From the NCBI GenBank assembly GCA_913019975.1, contig CAJWBH010000022.1:1-55847 (forward strand): 55,847 bases of DNA. Reading direction: 5' to 3'. Origin of the DNA: Thalassolituus maritimus. Lineage in GTDB: Bacteria; Pseudomonadota; Gammaproteobacteria; Pseudomonadales; Oceanobacteraceae. Position numbers and translations under genes: made by a program. Shown one piece after another: positions 12,942-22,259 of the stretch (position 1 is its first letter; every line of letters starts with the position of its first letter). The notes beneath the pieces were generated by a model. That model had not been told where the DNA came from, searched no databases, and worked only from the letters and a program-made list of their open reading frames with translations.

Positions 12942-13910
12942 ATGCATATCAAAGACGTACTTGCCACGGTTAACGACGAGTTTCAGGCCGTCGACAAGCT
13001 GATCCACGAGCAGCTCGAGAGCCGAGTTCCTCTGGTTGAAAAAATCGCCGAATACATCGTCAGCAGTGGCGGTAAACGTATCCGCCCTCTTCTTGTCCTA
13101 CTGACAGCGAAAGCATTCGATCGTGCCGATGCTGACGCAGTGAAACTCGCCACTGTGATTGAGTTCCTGCATACCGCGACATTGCTTCATGATGACGTCG
13201 TTGACACGTCTGATATGCGCCGTGGAAACCCAACTGCCAATGCCCGCTGGGGCAACGCTCCCAGCGTTCTGGTCGGTGACTTTCTATACAGCCGCGCTTT
13301 CGAAATGATGGTCGAGCTACGCTCTATGCCCGTCATGGAGATACTTTCTAACGCCACCTGCGTCATTGCAGAAGGCGAAGTTATGCAGCTCACCAACGTC
13401 AAAAACCCCGACACTACCGAAGCTCAGTACATGGAAGTCATCCACGGCAAAACCGCCATGTTGTTCGAAGCTTCTACCCATTCAGCGGCGGCACTGCTCG
13501 AATTAAGTGACGCGGATCGCACTGCCCTTAAAGAGTACGGTAAAGAACTAGGTATGGCTTTTCAGCTGGTTGATGATGTGCTCGACTACGAAGGTGATGC
13601 TGAAGAGATGGGTAAGAACGTCGGTGACGATCTCGCCGAGGGGAAAGCCACTCTGCCTCTGATTCATGCCATGGCACATGCGAATGAAGACGACCGACAG
13701 CTTATCCGCAACGCTATCCGTAAGGGCGGACTGGATGACATGAACGAAGTCCTGCGTGTTGTGAAAAGCTGTGGATCTCTCGACTATACGCGCCAGCAGG
13801 CTAATGCATGTCGCGACCGTGCTCAGAAGCACCTGGAAAACTTACCAGCATCAGTCGCACGCGATGCTCTCGCAGCACTGGCAGCCATCGCAGTAGAACG
13901 AACCACCTGA
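12942..13910 (+). CDS. ispB: Octaprenyl diphosphate synthase (long-chain polyprenyl synthase)
   Basis: Makes the polyprenyl side chain of ubiquinone from farnesyl diphosphate and IPP. With the start at 12942 (MHIKDVLATVNDEF) the protein has 322 residues, the usual IspB length. The first Asp-rich motif is LLHDDVVD (Asp84, Asp85, Asp88) and the second is QLVDDVLDYEGD near residue 210; GGKRIRP near 43-49 binds IPP. It is divergent from rplU, as in Pseudomonas and E. coli. Chain length cannot be read reliably from sequence alone. Confidence 0.95.
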   Translation: MHIKDVLATVNDEFQAVDKLIHEQLESRVPLVEKIAEYIVSSGGKRIRPLLVLLTAKAFDRADADAVKLATVIEFLHTATLLHDDVVDTSDMRRGNPTANARWGNAPSVLVGDFLYSRAFEMMVELRSMPVMEILSNATCVIAEGEVMQLTNVKNPDTTEAQYMEVIHGKTAMLFEASTHSAAALLELSDADRTALKEYGKELGMAFQLVDDVLDYEGDAEEMGKNVGDDLAEGKATLPLIHAMAHANEDDRQLIRNAIRKGGLDDMNEVLRVVKSCGSLDYTRQQANACRDRAQKHLENLPASVARDALAALAAIAVERTT

Positions 13911-13926
13911 CGGAGTAACAGATCAC

Positions 13927-15684
13927 ATGATGCGCGCAGGACTTTGGCTCTTGTTGTTTATTACCAGCATCCCGGCGCATTCCGGTCTGCTGGACGGCCT
14001 TGGCGGTTCGGATGATTTCCTGCCTGTCGAACAGGCTTTTCCGCTAGAAACATATACAGAGCCCGGCCAGATTACTGCACACTGGCAGAATGCCGACGGC
14101 TACTACCTTTATGAACACCGTATTTATCTGACTCAGGGGGCTGTCAGACTTGATCCTGCCACCTGGTCTAAAGACGGCAAAGAAAAATACGATGAAGCCT
14201 TTGGTGACATCGTCGCCTATTACGGTCAACTGGAAGTCTCTTTTGACACCGCCAGCCTGACACCCGGAACCGCGACTCTCCATTATCAGGGCTGCGCCGA
14301 TGCGGGCTTGTGTTACCCACCTCAGACCAGTGAAGTCGTCATTACTGAACCCGTCGCCAACCCAATCACTGATGCAGCCAGCACCGGCGATAGTGCGATT
14401 TCCAGCAGCCAGTCATCCGCCAGCAGCGACGACTCTTTCTTTTCTGGCCGCTCGCTACCCACGGTCATTGGTATCTTCTTTCTGCTCGGTCTGGGCCTGA
14501 CATTCACCCCCTGTGTATTGCCTATGGTTCCCATCCTTACCAGTGTTGTACTGGGTGGAGCCAAGACCAGCGCAGGCCGGGGCTTCTGGCTTTCATTTCT
14601 GTACGTCACCGGCATGGCCATTACGTACGCAGCAGCGGGCCTGACCGTTGGTCTGCTGGGTGCCGGAGCCAACGTACAGGCCATGATGCAGAGCCCTCCC
14701 GTGTTAATCGGTTTCGCGATTTTCTTTATCGTGCTCTCGCTTTCTATGTTTGGCGTATATGAGCTGCAACTACCCTCGGGCATACGTAATCGCCTGAATG
14801 CTGCCAGCCAGAAACAGAGCGGTGGTCAGGCTGGCAGCGTCTTTGTTATTGGCGTTCTGTCGGCGCTGGTAGTCTCGCCCTGCGTGTCTGCGCCATTAGC
14901 CGGTGCACTCGCCTATCTGAGTACCACAGGTGACGCCACAAGCGGAGCGCTTGCCCTGTTGGCGCTCGGCTTCGGCATGGGAACGCCATTGATTGTCCTG
15001 GGCACTACCGGAGCCAGCGTTTTACCAAAAGCCGGAATGTGGATGGAGCGTATTAAGTATCTGTTCGGCATCATGCTGATTGGTGTGGCGATCTGGTTGG
15101 TCAGCCGATTATTACCCGGATATATCGTACTGGGCTTATGGGGTGCGCTCGCCGTCGGCGCAGGTGTTTCCGCTGGCGCACTGAATACTGCCAATGAAGG
15201 ACCACAGCGCCTGATAAAGCCGGTGGCAGTGGGTGTTTTTGCTTACGGCATCATCGCGCTTGCAGGGGCTGTCAGCGGCCGTTCAGATCCTCTGAATCCA
15301 CTCGGTCACGCTGAAGACGTTCATGTCAGCCCGTTTTACCAGACAGAGTCAGTTGCAGAAGTAAAAGGTCTGATCGCCGGTGCAAATACACCCGTCATGG
15401 TCGAACTGTACGCAGACTGGTGCATTTCATGCAAAATTATGGACAAAGAAATCTTCGCGACTGACGAAGCGCAACAACGTCTGAGCCATGTACAGTGGAT
15501 ACAGCTGGATGTCACCGACAACACTGACGAGCATCAGAGCTTTATGAAAGCTCAGGCAGTCTTTGGCCCGCCTACTGTGCTGTTTTTCGAGCCCGGTGCT
15601 GACAACGCCAGCGGACGTATTATCGGTGAACGCGAGAAAGATGACTTCCTGCAGGAAGCACTCAATATTTCACCGGCCCCTTGA
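13927..15684 (+). CDS. dsbD: Thiol:disulfide interchange protein DsbD
   Basis: Carries reducing power from cytosolic thioredoxin across the inner membrane to periplasmic DsbC/DsbG and cytochrome c maturation. The 585 residues show a signal peptide (cleavage near PAHS), an N-terminal domain with the cysteine pair in GCADAGLCYP, a membrane core with eight helices carrying the pair FTPCVLP and VVSPCVSAP, and a C-terminal thioredoxin-like domain with ADWCISCK. GGAG precedes the start. trxC follows after 46 bases, so the operon pairs the transporter with a cytosolic thioredoxin. Confidence 0.95.
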   Translation: MMRAGLWLLLFITSIPAHSGLLDGLGGSDDFLPVEQAFPLETYTEPGQITAHWQNADGYYLYEHRIYLTQGAVRLDPATWSKDGKEKYDEAFGDIVAYYGQLEVSFDTASLTPGTATLHYQGCADAGLCYPPQTSEVVITEPVANPITDAASTGDSAISSSQSSASSDDSFFSGRSLPTVIGIFFLLGLGLTFTPCVLPMVPILTSVVLGGAKTSAGRGFWLSFLYVTGMAITYAAAGLTVGLLGAGANVQAMMQSPPVLIGFAIFFIVLSLSMFGVYELQLPSGIRNRLNAASQKQSGGQAGSVFVIGVLSALVVSPCVSAPLAGALAYLSTTGDATSGALALLALGFGMGTPLIVLGTTGASVLPKAGMWMERIKYLFGIMLIGVAIWLVSRLLPGYIVLGLWGALAVGAGVSAGALNTANEGPQRLIKPVAVGVFAYGIIALAGAVSGRSDPLNPLGHAEDVHVSPFYQTESVAEVKGLIAGANTPVMVELYADWCISCKIMDKEIFATDEAQQRLSHVQWIQLDVTDNTDEHQSFMKAQAVFGPPTVLFFEPGADNASGRIIGEREKDDFLQEALNISPAP

Positions 15685-15688
15685 AATA

Positions 15689-15733
15689 CATAACTGTCGC
15701 CTCATATAGAAAAAACAACAGGAGACAGTTATG
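15689..15733 (+). promoter_or_regulatory. Hairpin covering the trxC ribosome site and start codon
   Basis: CATAACTGTC (15689-15698) is the exact reverse complement of GACAGTTATG (15724-15733), which includes the trxC ATG. One G-A mismatch further in, CC (15700-15701) pairs with GG (15721-15722) of the ribosome site. The remaining loop is A-rich. The RNA could therefore hide the start of trxC; it is not known to be a described element. Confidence 0.5.
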
Positions 15734-16165
15734 CATATTACTTGCCCGGACTGCGGAGCCATCAACCGCATCCCAGACGAAAAACAGAATCAGCCCGGAC
15801 AGTGCGGCAAATGTAAAAGTCCGCTATTCACGGGCTCAGTCACAGACCTGAGTGACGCGAACTTCCAACGCTTTATTACAAAGAATGATTTGCCCGTTGT
15901 CGTCGACTTCTGGGCAAGTTGGTGCGGCCCTTGCCAGATGATGGCACCGATATTCAAAGATGTTGCCGCGGCTATGCCTTATCAGGCCCGCTTCGCCAAG
16001 GTGAATACGGAACACGCCCAACAGACCGCTGGCCAGTTTTCGATACGCAGCATTCCCACACTGATGGTGTTCAAAAACGGTAAGGTGATCGACCAGATGG
16101 CAGGCGCCCTACCTGCTCAGCAGTTGAAGCAATGGATACATCAGGCTCTGGTTAAAGCCAGCTGA
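15731..16165 (+). CDS. trxC: Thioredoxin 2 (zinc-finger thioredoxin TrxC)
   Basis: Cytosolic thioredoxin with an N-terminal zinc finger. Cys5, Cys8, Cys25 and Cys28 form the CxxC pair set; the active site WCGPC is at residues 64-68. The 144 residues match TrxC. The start follows AGGAGACAGTT. It is cotranscribed with dsbD, unlike in E. coli where trxC stands alone under OxyR. Its translation start can fold into the hairpin at 15689-15733. Confidence 0.95.
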   Translation: MHITCPDCGAINRIPDEKQNQPGQCGKCKSPLFTGSVTDLSDANFQRFITKNDLPVVVDFWASWCGPCQMMAPIFKDVAAAMPYQARFAKVNTEHAQQTAGQFSIRSIPTLMVFKNGKVIDQMAGALPAQQLKQWIHQALVKAS

Positions 16166-16188
16166 TTCTGTGGCTGACGCGGTGAGTA

Positions 16189-16902
16189 TCAGGCTGATTG
16201 CTCACCGCCACTGACAACAAACTCAATCGCCTGCATGACCGGCTCGAGATCTTCCTGCCAATCCATAGCCTCGTTGTACAGACCCTCGAGGCTCTTCAGA
16301 AAATCCATCACCAGACTCAACATGCGCTCTTCCTGCTCTTCATGCAGACCGAGAGTCAGGAGCTCCTCGCGCAGCTCAAGCTTAACGTCGTCCCGCTCAT
16401 TCGCTGCACGAATCTTCATTTCATCCTGACGCTTCTGAACATCCAGCAGCGTGTGTTTAACATCAGACACAACATCAAGAAGACGATCTTTCTGACGCAG
16501 ACGCTCTTCCATATTCAGGCTGCTCACGCGAGCGTCGGTAGCGCTAAGCACCACGGCCAGATGGTCTTTAATGCGCCCAAACCGCGCTTCGTCTTCATAG
16601 GGTACGTTTTTTATAAGAAGTGCCGTGCGCGGATAATTCACCAACATCCGGCGGCCGAACTCCATGATACGACCACCACCGTGACCGGACTGCATCAGAT
16701 CTTGTTCAAGTGGAGAAGCCGCTCCAGAATGCGAGTAATAATGAGGCCACTCATCGCCTTCGAGCCAGCACGAAAAAACGGCATTCAGACCAAAACGCGA
16801 GAGAAGATTCAGCAGTGCCTGTGCCAATTCATCCAGCTTCTGACACATCGAGATCTGCTCCATGTAGCGCACAATTTCGCCCTGTTCCGCAGCGTGCGTC
16901 AT
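16189..16902 (-). CDS. GAF-like / coiled-coil protein, response-regulator output-domain relative
   Basis: 237 residues. Residues about 20-130 look like a GAF-type sensor fold (ALLNLLSRFGLNAVFSCWLEGDEW, RTALLIKNVPYEDEARFGRIKDHLAVVLSATDARV); residues 130-195 are a charged coiled coil; the tail is helical. From memory, similar segments form the C-terminal part of some gammaproteobacterial response regulators, but no receiver domain is encoded here. The ATG at 16902 has no ribosome site of its own. The same frame stays open upstream to a TAG at 16972-16974 without a usable start and encodes residues that look like a continuing linker. Function unknown. Confidence 0.6.
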   Translation of the reverse strand: MTHAAEQGEIVRYMEQISMCQKLDELAQALLNLLSRFGLNAVFSCWLEGDEWPHYYSHSGAASPLEQDLMQSGHGGGRIMEFGRRMLVNYPRTALLIKNVPYEDEARFGRIKDHLAVVLSATDARVSSLNMEERLRQKDRLLDVVSDVKHTLLDVQKRQDEMKIRAANERDDVKLELREELLTLGLHEEQEERMLSLVMDFLKSLEGLYNEAMDWQEDLEPVMQAIEFVVSGGEQSA

Positions 16903-16928
16903 GGCTTCAAAAGCGGCCTGCTTGGCAT
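16899..16928 (-). CDS. Possible 9-codon leader ORF upstream of the GAF-like gene
   Basis: On the minus strand an ATG at 16928 follows GAGG by six bases and reads nine codons (MPSRPLLKP) to a TGA that overlaps the ATG of the gene at 16902 (ATGA). This is the only good ribosome site near that gene, so translation may enter through the short ORF. It could also be chance. Confidence 0.3.
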   Translation of the reverse strand: MPSRPLLKP

Positions 16929-17113
16929 TTTCTTCCTCGTGGCTGAATAAACTACTTACTAATTGAGTTACCTATAAATAATGACCACAACCTGAAATTA
17001 GTCCAGACACAATGTATGGAATAGTACATCTGAGGAACTCATCTACCTGACACAGGTCAATGCCGTTACGTGCAACAGGGGTAATCTGAGATTATCCCAA
17101 CAGGAGGAAACTT

Positions 17114-17353
17114 ATGAACGTCGAACATCATGATTTACACCACGACTTCCCAGACATGGCTGACCAGATCCACGAGCTGAAAATGAAGGACCGGCATTTC
17201 GCCCGCCTCTTCGATGAGTACCACGAGCTGGACAAAGAAGTACGTAAGATTGAAGAAGACACCACACCCGCTTCGGATGACACCCTCGACGCTTTACGAC
17301 TGAAGCGTGTACACCTGAAAGATGACTTGTACTCGATGCTGAAACAGGCCTGA
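17114..17353 (+). CDS. YdcH family protein (DUF465)
   Basis: 79 residues, mostly charged helices: HDFPDMADQIHELKMKDRHFARLFDEYHELDKEVRKIE and then LRLKRVHLKDDLYSML, the pattern of the DUF465/YdcH family of small helical-hairpin proteins. A strong AGGAGGAAA precedes the ATG. The biochemical role of the family is not known. An 8-base inverted repeat (ATAAGCGG 17356-17363 with CCGCTTAT 17377-17384) just after the stop may end the transcript but lacks a T-run. Confidence 0.85.
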   Translation: MNVEHHDLHHDFPDMADQIHELKMKDRHFARLFDEYHELDKEVRKIEEDTTPASDDTLDALRLKRVHLKDDLYSMLKQA

Positions 17354-17402
17354 ATATAAGCGGAGCCTGTCGTGCCCCGCTTATAACGTGCCGGTCAGTT
17401 AT

Positions 17403-18374
17403 TCAGCTGACGGGCACGCCGCTGACATCGATGCCTTCGGCCTGCTGATCAGCGTGATAGGAAGAGCGCACAAGCGGCCCGCTGGTCACACGAATAAAGC
17501 CCATCTCTTTTGCGATATCACCTAATTCTTTGAACTCTTCCGGTGTAACGAAGCGCTTCACTGGTGAGTGATCGCGACTTGGCTGAAGGTATTGGCCAAG
17601 GGTGATGTGATCGATGTTGTGCGCGCGCATGTCACGCATCACATCAACCACTTCTTCATTCGTCTCACCCAATCCAAGCATCAGACCTGACTTGGTGATG
17701 ATCTCAGGATTACGGGCTTTGTATTCCTTCAGCAACGTCAGAGACCACTCATAGTTGGAACCCGGACGACACTCCTTGTACAAACGCGGTACCGTCTCAA
17801 GATTGTGGTTAAACACGTCAGGTTGAGTTTCCGTCAGGATATCGAGTGCGACCTCCATGCGACCACGGAAATCAGGCACCAGAACCTCCAACTGAATACC
17901 CGGACTATGCTCACGGGTCAGGCGAATGCAGTCGGCAAAATGCTGGGCGCCACCATCACGCAGATCATCACGGTCGACCGAGGTGATCACCACATACTTC
18001 AGGCCCATATCAGCAATCGCGGTCGCCAGGTTGACTGGCTCTTCGGTATCCAGAGGATTAGGACGGCCGTGGCCAACGTCACAGAACGGGCAGCGACGTG
18101 TACAGATGTCGCCCATGATCATAAAGGTTGCGGTACCGCCGCCGAAACACTCTCCCAGATTAGGACAACTGGCTTCCTCGCAAACGGTATGCAGCTTATG
18201 CTTACGCAGTTTCTGCTTAATCTCATTGATCTTCGGAGTCGCTGGAATGCGCACGCGGATCCAGTCTGGTTTACGCGGTATTTCTTCGGTCGGAATGACT
18301 TTAATCGGGATGCGGGCGACTTTATCTGCACCTCGCAGTTTTTCGCCCTGCACTACTTTGCGTCGTTCTGACAT
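17403..18374 (-). CDS. lipA: Lipoyl synthase
   Basis: Radical SAM enzyme inserting two sulfurs into protein-bound octanoyl groups. Both iron-sulfur clusters are visible: the auxiliary-cluster motif [12 protein letters not shown] and the radical SAM motif [11 protein letters not shown]. The conserved C-terminal [13 protein letters not shown] supplies the serine ligand of the auxiliary cluster. The start at 18374 ([10 protein letters not shown]) follows GGAG by six bases. 323 residues. It follows lipB with only three bases between stop and start. Confidence 0.97.
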   Translation of the reverse strand: MSERRKVVQGEKLRGADKVARIPIKVIPTEEIPRKPDWIRVRIPATPKINEIKQKLRKHKLHTVCEEASCPNLGECFGGGTATFMIMGDICTRRCPFCDVGHGRPNPLDTEEPVNLATAIADMGLKYVVITSVDRDDLRDGGAQHFADCIRLTREHSPGIQLEVLVPDFRGRMEVALDILTETQPDVFNHNLETVPRLYKECRPGSNYEWSLTLLKEYKARNPEIITKSGLMLGLGETNEEVVDVMRDMRAHNIDHITLGQYLQPSRDHSPVKRFVTPEEFKELGDIAKEMGFIRVTSGPLVRSSYHADQQAEGIDVSGVPVS

Positions 18375-18377
18375 CAA

Positions 18378-19016
18378 TTACTCCGGAGTCGTTTCATCAG
18401 TACCTGAACCGTCATTGGCTAGCAGGCGCTGTAAATGATAGTCGAGACGGTCGGTCACTGCGTCGAAACTCACCGCGCTGTCAGTTTCGGCAGTCATCTG
18501 CGTCATCTCCATCCCCGCATACCCACAGGGGTTAATCCGGCGGAAGGGTTCAAGATCCATGTCTATATTCAACGCCAGCCCATGAAATGAGCGCCCATGG
18601 CGTATTCTTAAGCCCAGCGAGGCAATTTTCCGTTCGCCCGTGTAAACACCTGGCGCGTCGCTGCGCGGCGAGGCTTCGATATTCCACTCGGCCAGAGTAT
18701 CAACGATGGCCTGTTCAATAGCACTGACTAACTGTCGAGGCCCCCAACCGCGGCGGGCGATGTCGATCATCAGATACACCACCAGCTGACCAGGACCATG
18801 GTAAGTTACCTGACCACCACGATCGGTCTGCACGACCGGGATATCACCGGGAAACAGAACGTGCTCAGCTTTACCGGCCTGCCCCTGAGTAAACACAGGA
18901 GGATGCTGAAGGTACCAGAGCTCATCTGGAGTTTCGTCATTGCGTCCTTCGGTGAAGGCCGTCATGTCATCATAGACCGTCTGATAATCTGCCAACCCCA
19001 GCATGCGGGTCTGCAT
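18378..19016 (-). CDS. lipB: Octanoyl-[acyl-carrier-protein]:protein octanoyltransferase
   Basis: Moves octanoyl from ACP to lipoyl domains, forming the substrate of LipA. The 212 residues carry [14 protein letters not shown] near the middle and the catalytic cysteine in [12 protein letters not shown]. The ATG overlaps the ybeD stop by one base (TGATG). Order ybeD-lipB-lipA is conserved in E. coli and Pseudomonas. Confidence 0.97.
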   Translation of the reverse strand: MQTRMLGLADYQTVYDDMTAFTEGRNDETPDELWYLQHPPVFTQGQAGKAEHVLFPGDIPVVQTDRGGQVTYHGPGQLVVYLMIDIARRGWGPRQLVSAIEQAIVDTLAEWNIEASPRSDAPGVYTGERKIASLGLRIRHGRSFHGLALNIDMDLEPFRRINPCGYAGMEMTQMTAETDSAVSFDAVTDRLDYHLQRLLANDGSGTDETTPE

Positions 19017-19288
19017 CAGATCACCATGCGTACGTTAGCGTGGGCCATCAGGTCTTTGTGGATATTAACCAACTGATCTTTACCCGTCGCGGTGATATAG
19101 AGGGTCACGGAACGGAAACGTCCATTCGAACTCTCCTGAATGCGGATTCGCTCCATGTCACAGTCTTCCGCATGAACACGGACAATTTCGACGATCACCT
19201 CTTCGTAGTTTTCCATCGCCTCGCCGACCACTTTGATCGGATAGTTCTCACAGGGAAACTCAATTTTAGGGGCTTCAGGTTGGCTCAC
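19016..19288 (-). CDS. ybeD: DUF493 family protein YbeD
   Basis: 90 residues with [28 protein letters not shown] and an alternating strand-helix pattern ([27 protein letters not shown]), as in the ACT-like YbeD fold. A small cytosolic protein that may modulate lipoate synthesis; its role is not settled. It uses a GTG start with a weak ribosome site and is followed directly by lipB. Confidence 0.92.
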   Translation of the reverse strand: MSQPEAPKIEFPCENYPIKVVGEAMENYEEVIVEIVRVHAEDCDMERIRIQESSNGRFRSVTLYITATGKDQLVNIHKDLMAHANVRMVI

Positions 19289-19413
19289 GGCGGTATCTCA
19301 GAAGATAAACAGAACAATGGTTACATTTATGGATGCTGCCGCCTGAATTTTCAAGCGGCAGACATGAAAAGTGTGCTGCCAGTACGGTCAGCGGCAGCTT
19401 AGTGGCACCAGCT

Positions 19414-20568
19414 TCAGGCGAAGAGGCGCACGAAGAAAAGTTTGATGGATCCGATCAGACGTCCAAAGAAGCCCGACTCTTCAATATCCGTCGCTGCAAC
19501 AAGATCATGCTTGCCCAGTTCTTCCTCACCCATCTTCAGCGTCAGCGTGCCAACACCCTGCCCGGCCGACAGCGGAGCTTCTGGATAATCAGGGCTAACG
19601 ACTTCTGCGACTAACTCATCCCGCGAGCCACGCGGCAGGGTCATGTAAATGTCTTCAGCAACCACCAGGTCGATGGTGTCCTGCTTCGCCAGCCAGACTT
19701 TCTCAGTCGCCAGCACATCGCCCTTGCTATAGAGCTTGTGCGTTTCAAAATAGCGGAAACCGTAGCCCAGAAGTTTCTGAGTCTCACGTGCACGCGCTTC
19801 TTCGCTGCGTGTCCCCATCACAACGGCAATAAGGCGAGTGTCATCACGCTTAGCTGATGCCGCGAGACAGTATCCAGCTTCTTCCGTATGGCCGGTTTTC
19901 AGGCCATCCACGCTCGGATCACGCCACAGCAGTTTATTGCGGTTTGGCTGGCGGATGTCGTTGTATTCGAAATACTTTTCAGCGTAAAGACTGTAATAAG
20001 TCGGGTGGTCTTTAATAATGTGCTTCGCCAACAAAGCAAGATCACGTGCCGTTGTCAGGTGGCCTTCAGCGGGCCAGCCTGTCGCATTCTCGAAGTTGGT
20101 GTCGAACATACCAAACTCCTGCGCGTACTGGTTCATCCACCCTGCAAACGCACTCTCAGACCCGGCGAAATACTCAGCGACTGCGATGGACGCGTCGTTA
20201 CCTGACTGCACAATAATACCGCGCAGCAAGTCGATCATTTTCACTTCAGTGCCTTCACGGACCCACATCTTAGAGCCGCCTTTTTTCCAGGCGGTCACAC
20301 TGATCGGCACCATGGTGTCTTCGGTCACATTGCCTTCAACAATTTCGTGAACAGCAATGTAGCTGGTCATCATCTTGGTCATACTCGCAGGCGGCAAACG
20401 CTCACCCGAGTTGTGCTCAACCAGAACTTCGCCGCTATCTGCATCCATCAGGATATAGGCTGTAGCGTCCAGGACAGGAGGTTTAGGGATAATGACAGCA
20501 GCAAGAGTCAGAGAAGAAAAGGAAAAGGAAAAGAGTAACGCAGAAATAAACAGACGGAATAAGTACAT
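19414..20568 (-). CDS. dacA: D-alanyl-D-alanine carboxypeptidase (PBP5/6 type)
   Basis: Low-molecular-weight penicillin-binding protein trimming stem peptides in the periplasm. The 384 residues start with a signal peptide (to about residue 23). Active-site SMTK is at residues 62-65, SGN near 124-126 and KTG in DGLKTGHTEEAGYC. A beta-rich C-terminal domain is followed by an amphipathic membrane-anchoring helix (FFGRLIGSIKLFFVRLFA). It is the gene before ybeD on the minus strand. Confidence 0.96.
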   Translation of the reverse strand: MYLFRLFISALLFSFSFSSLTLAAVIIPKPPVLDATAYILMDADSGEVLVEHNSGERLPPASMTKMMTSYIAVHEIVEGNVTEDTMVPISVTAWKKGGSKMWVREGTEVKMIDLLRGIIVQSGNDASIAVAEYFAGSESAFAGWMNQYAQEFGMFDTNFENATGWPAEGHLTTARDLALLAKHIIKDHPTYYSLYAEKYFEYNDIRQPNRNKLLWRDPSVDGLKTGHTEEAGYCLAASAKRDDTRLIAVVMGTRSEEARARETQKLLGYGFRYFETHKLYSKGDVLATEKVWLAKQDTIDLVVAEDIYMTLPRGSRDELVAEVVSPDYPEAPLSAGQGVGTLTLKMGEEELGKHDLVAATDIEESGFFGRLIGSIKLFFVRLFA

Positions 20569-20612
20569 GGTTCGCTATCAGTATTGGCTGAATTAAAACA
20601 ATAATGGCCCGG

Positions 20613-20640
20613 ATTGTATCACGGCTGACGCGCTTGTCAG
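20613..20640 (-). promoter_or_regulatory. Sigma70 promoter of dacA
   Basis: On the minus strand CTGACA (20635-20640), 16 bases, TACAAT (20613-20618). The predicted start near 20606 is about 38 bases before the dacA ATG. Confidence 0.6.
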
Positions 20641-20715
20641 CGCTATCCGCTCATACGACCCGAGCCACAGGTATTGGTTCCACCCGAGGGAACCACGACC
20701 GGCATTTCCGACGGC

Positions 20716-21831
20716 TTACTGACCGACCTGCTTAAGCAGAGAAGAATCGCGCGGTGGGTGCAGCGCCACGATCGCAGACTCTCCAACGGCAACTGGCTGA
20801 TAGCTGTGGCGCAGGCGGTATCCACGGTCAATGCGACGTGCGCAGAGAGTCAGGCGTACAGCCAACCAACGATAATCCGACTTACTGGCCGAATGAACAA
20901 CCACCGAAGCGTCTTCGTCCACCATCTTCTGGCAGATATCGCCCATTTTTTCGGCAATAGCACGGTCTTTAGACTGGAGTGCCTGAGGTGGCACCGTATA
21001 TTCAGCAATAGCGTCGCTCTCTTCTTTCGCCTGGGCCCAGAGTCGCGTGGACTGAGCCGTCGGTGTCTTCGCAGCGGCCTTCGGCGCCGCCAGACGTGGC
21101 TTAGGCGCAGGTGCCGGAGCAACAGGGTCCAAAGCAATATCATCGAGATCGATCGGTGAATTCAATACTGGCGACGAACTTGAGGCCTTCTGCTTGGCCG
21201 CGGCTACAGCGGCAATCTGGCGCTGACGCTCCTGTTCTGCGCGACGCTGACGTTCCTGCTCTGCTCTACGCGCCTTTTCGGCGGCTTCGCGACGTCGTTT
21301 TTCTGCGGCTTCGGCAGCGGCTATCTTGCGTTGCTTCTCAGCTTCAATACGTAAACGTTCTTTTTCTTTCTCAGCTGCCGCAGCCAGCTCACGCTGACGG
21401 GCCTGTTCTTCGGCGTCGGCTTTTTCTTTCGCGGCGACGGCGCGGGTATCGACGCCAGAGCTTGCCTTAGCCTGATCCAGAGCACGCTGCTCATCTTCAA
21501 GGCCCGGCGTCAAAGCGGCTACTTTCCAGACGTTATCCAGATACCCCTGAGCTTTGCTCAACTGGCCCTTCTCACGCGCCTGCGCAGACAAGGCCACGTA
21601 CGCCTCACCCCAGTCATAAGCGAGCGGCACCACGCGATAATCGAAAGGCGCTTCACTGCGGAACTGAGTTATTTTTTCCAGCGCATTGTTGCCTTCCGGT
21701 GACGAAAGACGTTTCGCTGATATGTCGTTTTTGATCTGCTGCAGCAGCTGATCCAATTGCTCAGGCGTTGCAGACCAGGCATTCGACACCGCGAGAAATG
21801 CGGACAAAACAAGCAAAGAAATCTTTTTCAT
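20716..21831 (-). CDS. Exported coiled-coil protein of unknown function
   Basis: 371 residues from MKKISLLVLSAFLAVSNAWSA, a clear signal peptide, so periplasmic or envelope-attached. Residues about 20-135 are a helical domain, about 140-225 a highly charged Ala/Glu/Arg coiled coil, about 225-270 a Pro/Ala-rich linker, and the last 100 residues a compact domain with two cysteines (MGDICQKM and LTLCARRID). The layout resembles TolA- or TonB-like envelope spanning proteins, but the C-terminal domain is not one I recognise. I prefer 21831 to the in-frame ATG at 21936, which would put an unlikely 35-residue charged segment before the signal peptide. Confidence 0.65.
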   Translation of the reverse strand: MKKISLLVLSAFLAVSNAWSATPEQLDQLLQQIKNDISAKRLSSPEGNNALEKITQFRSEAPFDYRVVPLAYDWGEAYVALSAQAREKGQLSKAQGYLDNVWKVAALTPGLEDEQRALDQAKASSGVDTRAVAAKEKADAEEQARQRELAAAAEKEKERLRIEAEKQRKIAAAEAAEKRRREAAEKARRAEQERQRRAEQERQRQIAAVAAAKQKASSSSPVLNSPIDLDDIALDPVAPAPAPKPRLAAPKAAAKTPTAQSTRLWAQAKEESDAIAEYTVPPQALQSKDRAIAEKMGDICQKMVDEDASVVVHSASKSDYRWLAVRLTLCARRIDRGYRLRHSYQPVAVGESAIVALHPPRDSSLLKQVGQ

Positions 21832-21934
21832 GAAACACTTATTATCGTTGTGGTGAACCAGCAGTGAGGGGTAAGATGCAGACTTCTTATAACTTCTGTC
21901 AAGTTTCCTTTCTGCGTTTAGAGAGATTGCGCAC

Positions 21935-22210
21935 ATGCTGACGCGTTACGGCTCCCTGTTATTCGCCCTTCCTGCGATTACCCTGATTGTTGCCTTCGGC
22001 TTTGAATTAATGTCAGCCGGTCAATGTACCGATGCCGGGCTGCACTATGACTATACCAGTGGTGCCTGTTCAGAAGAAGCAGTTCCCCAGCTAAGCTACT
22101 ACCAGCGCAACACCGTCTTTATTAACGTGATGTTATTGCTTTCTATGGCCGGTGCATTAGCCATGACCTGGGGCATGCTACTCAAAGGCATGCAGCCCTC
22201 AGATAAATAA
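21935..22210 (+). CDS. Small two-helix membrane protein, hypothetical
   Basis: 91 residues with two membrane helices (about 8-27 and 64-84). The segment between holds two cysteines (AGQCTDAGLHYDYTSGACSEE), which would be periplasmic and could form a disulfide. The gene is divergent from the coiled-coil protein with 103 bases between starts. No family recognised. Confidence 0.55.
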   Translation: MLTRYGSLLFALPAITLIVAFGFELMSAGQCTDAGLHYDYTSGACSEEAVPQLSYYQRNTVFINVMLLLSMAGALAMTWGMLLKGMQPSDK

Positions 22211-22259
22211 GCAGCCCTCAAATCTTCAGAAAAGGCTGCTGTCAAAAATCAGAAGCGAC

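Noticed and set aside
20676-20694. GGTTCC/GGAACC hairpin after the coiled-coil gene as terminator
   Set aside because: Only a 6-base stem with no T-run; not strong enough to list as a terminator.
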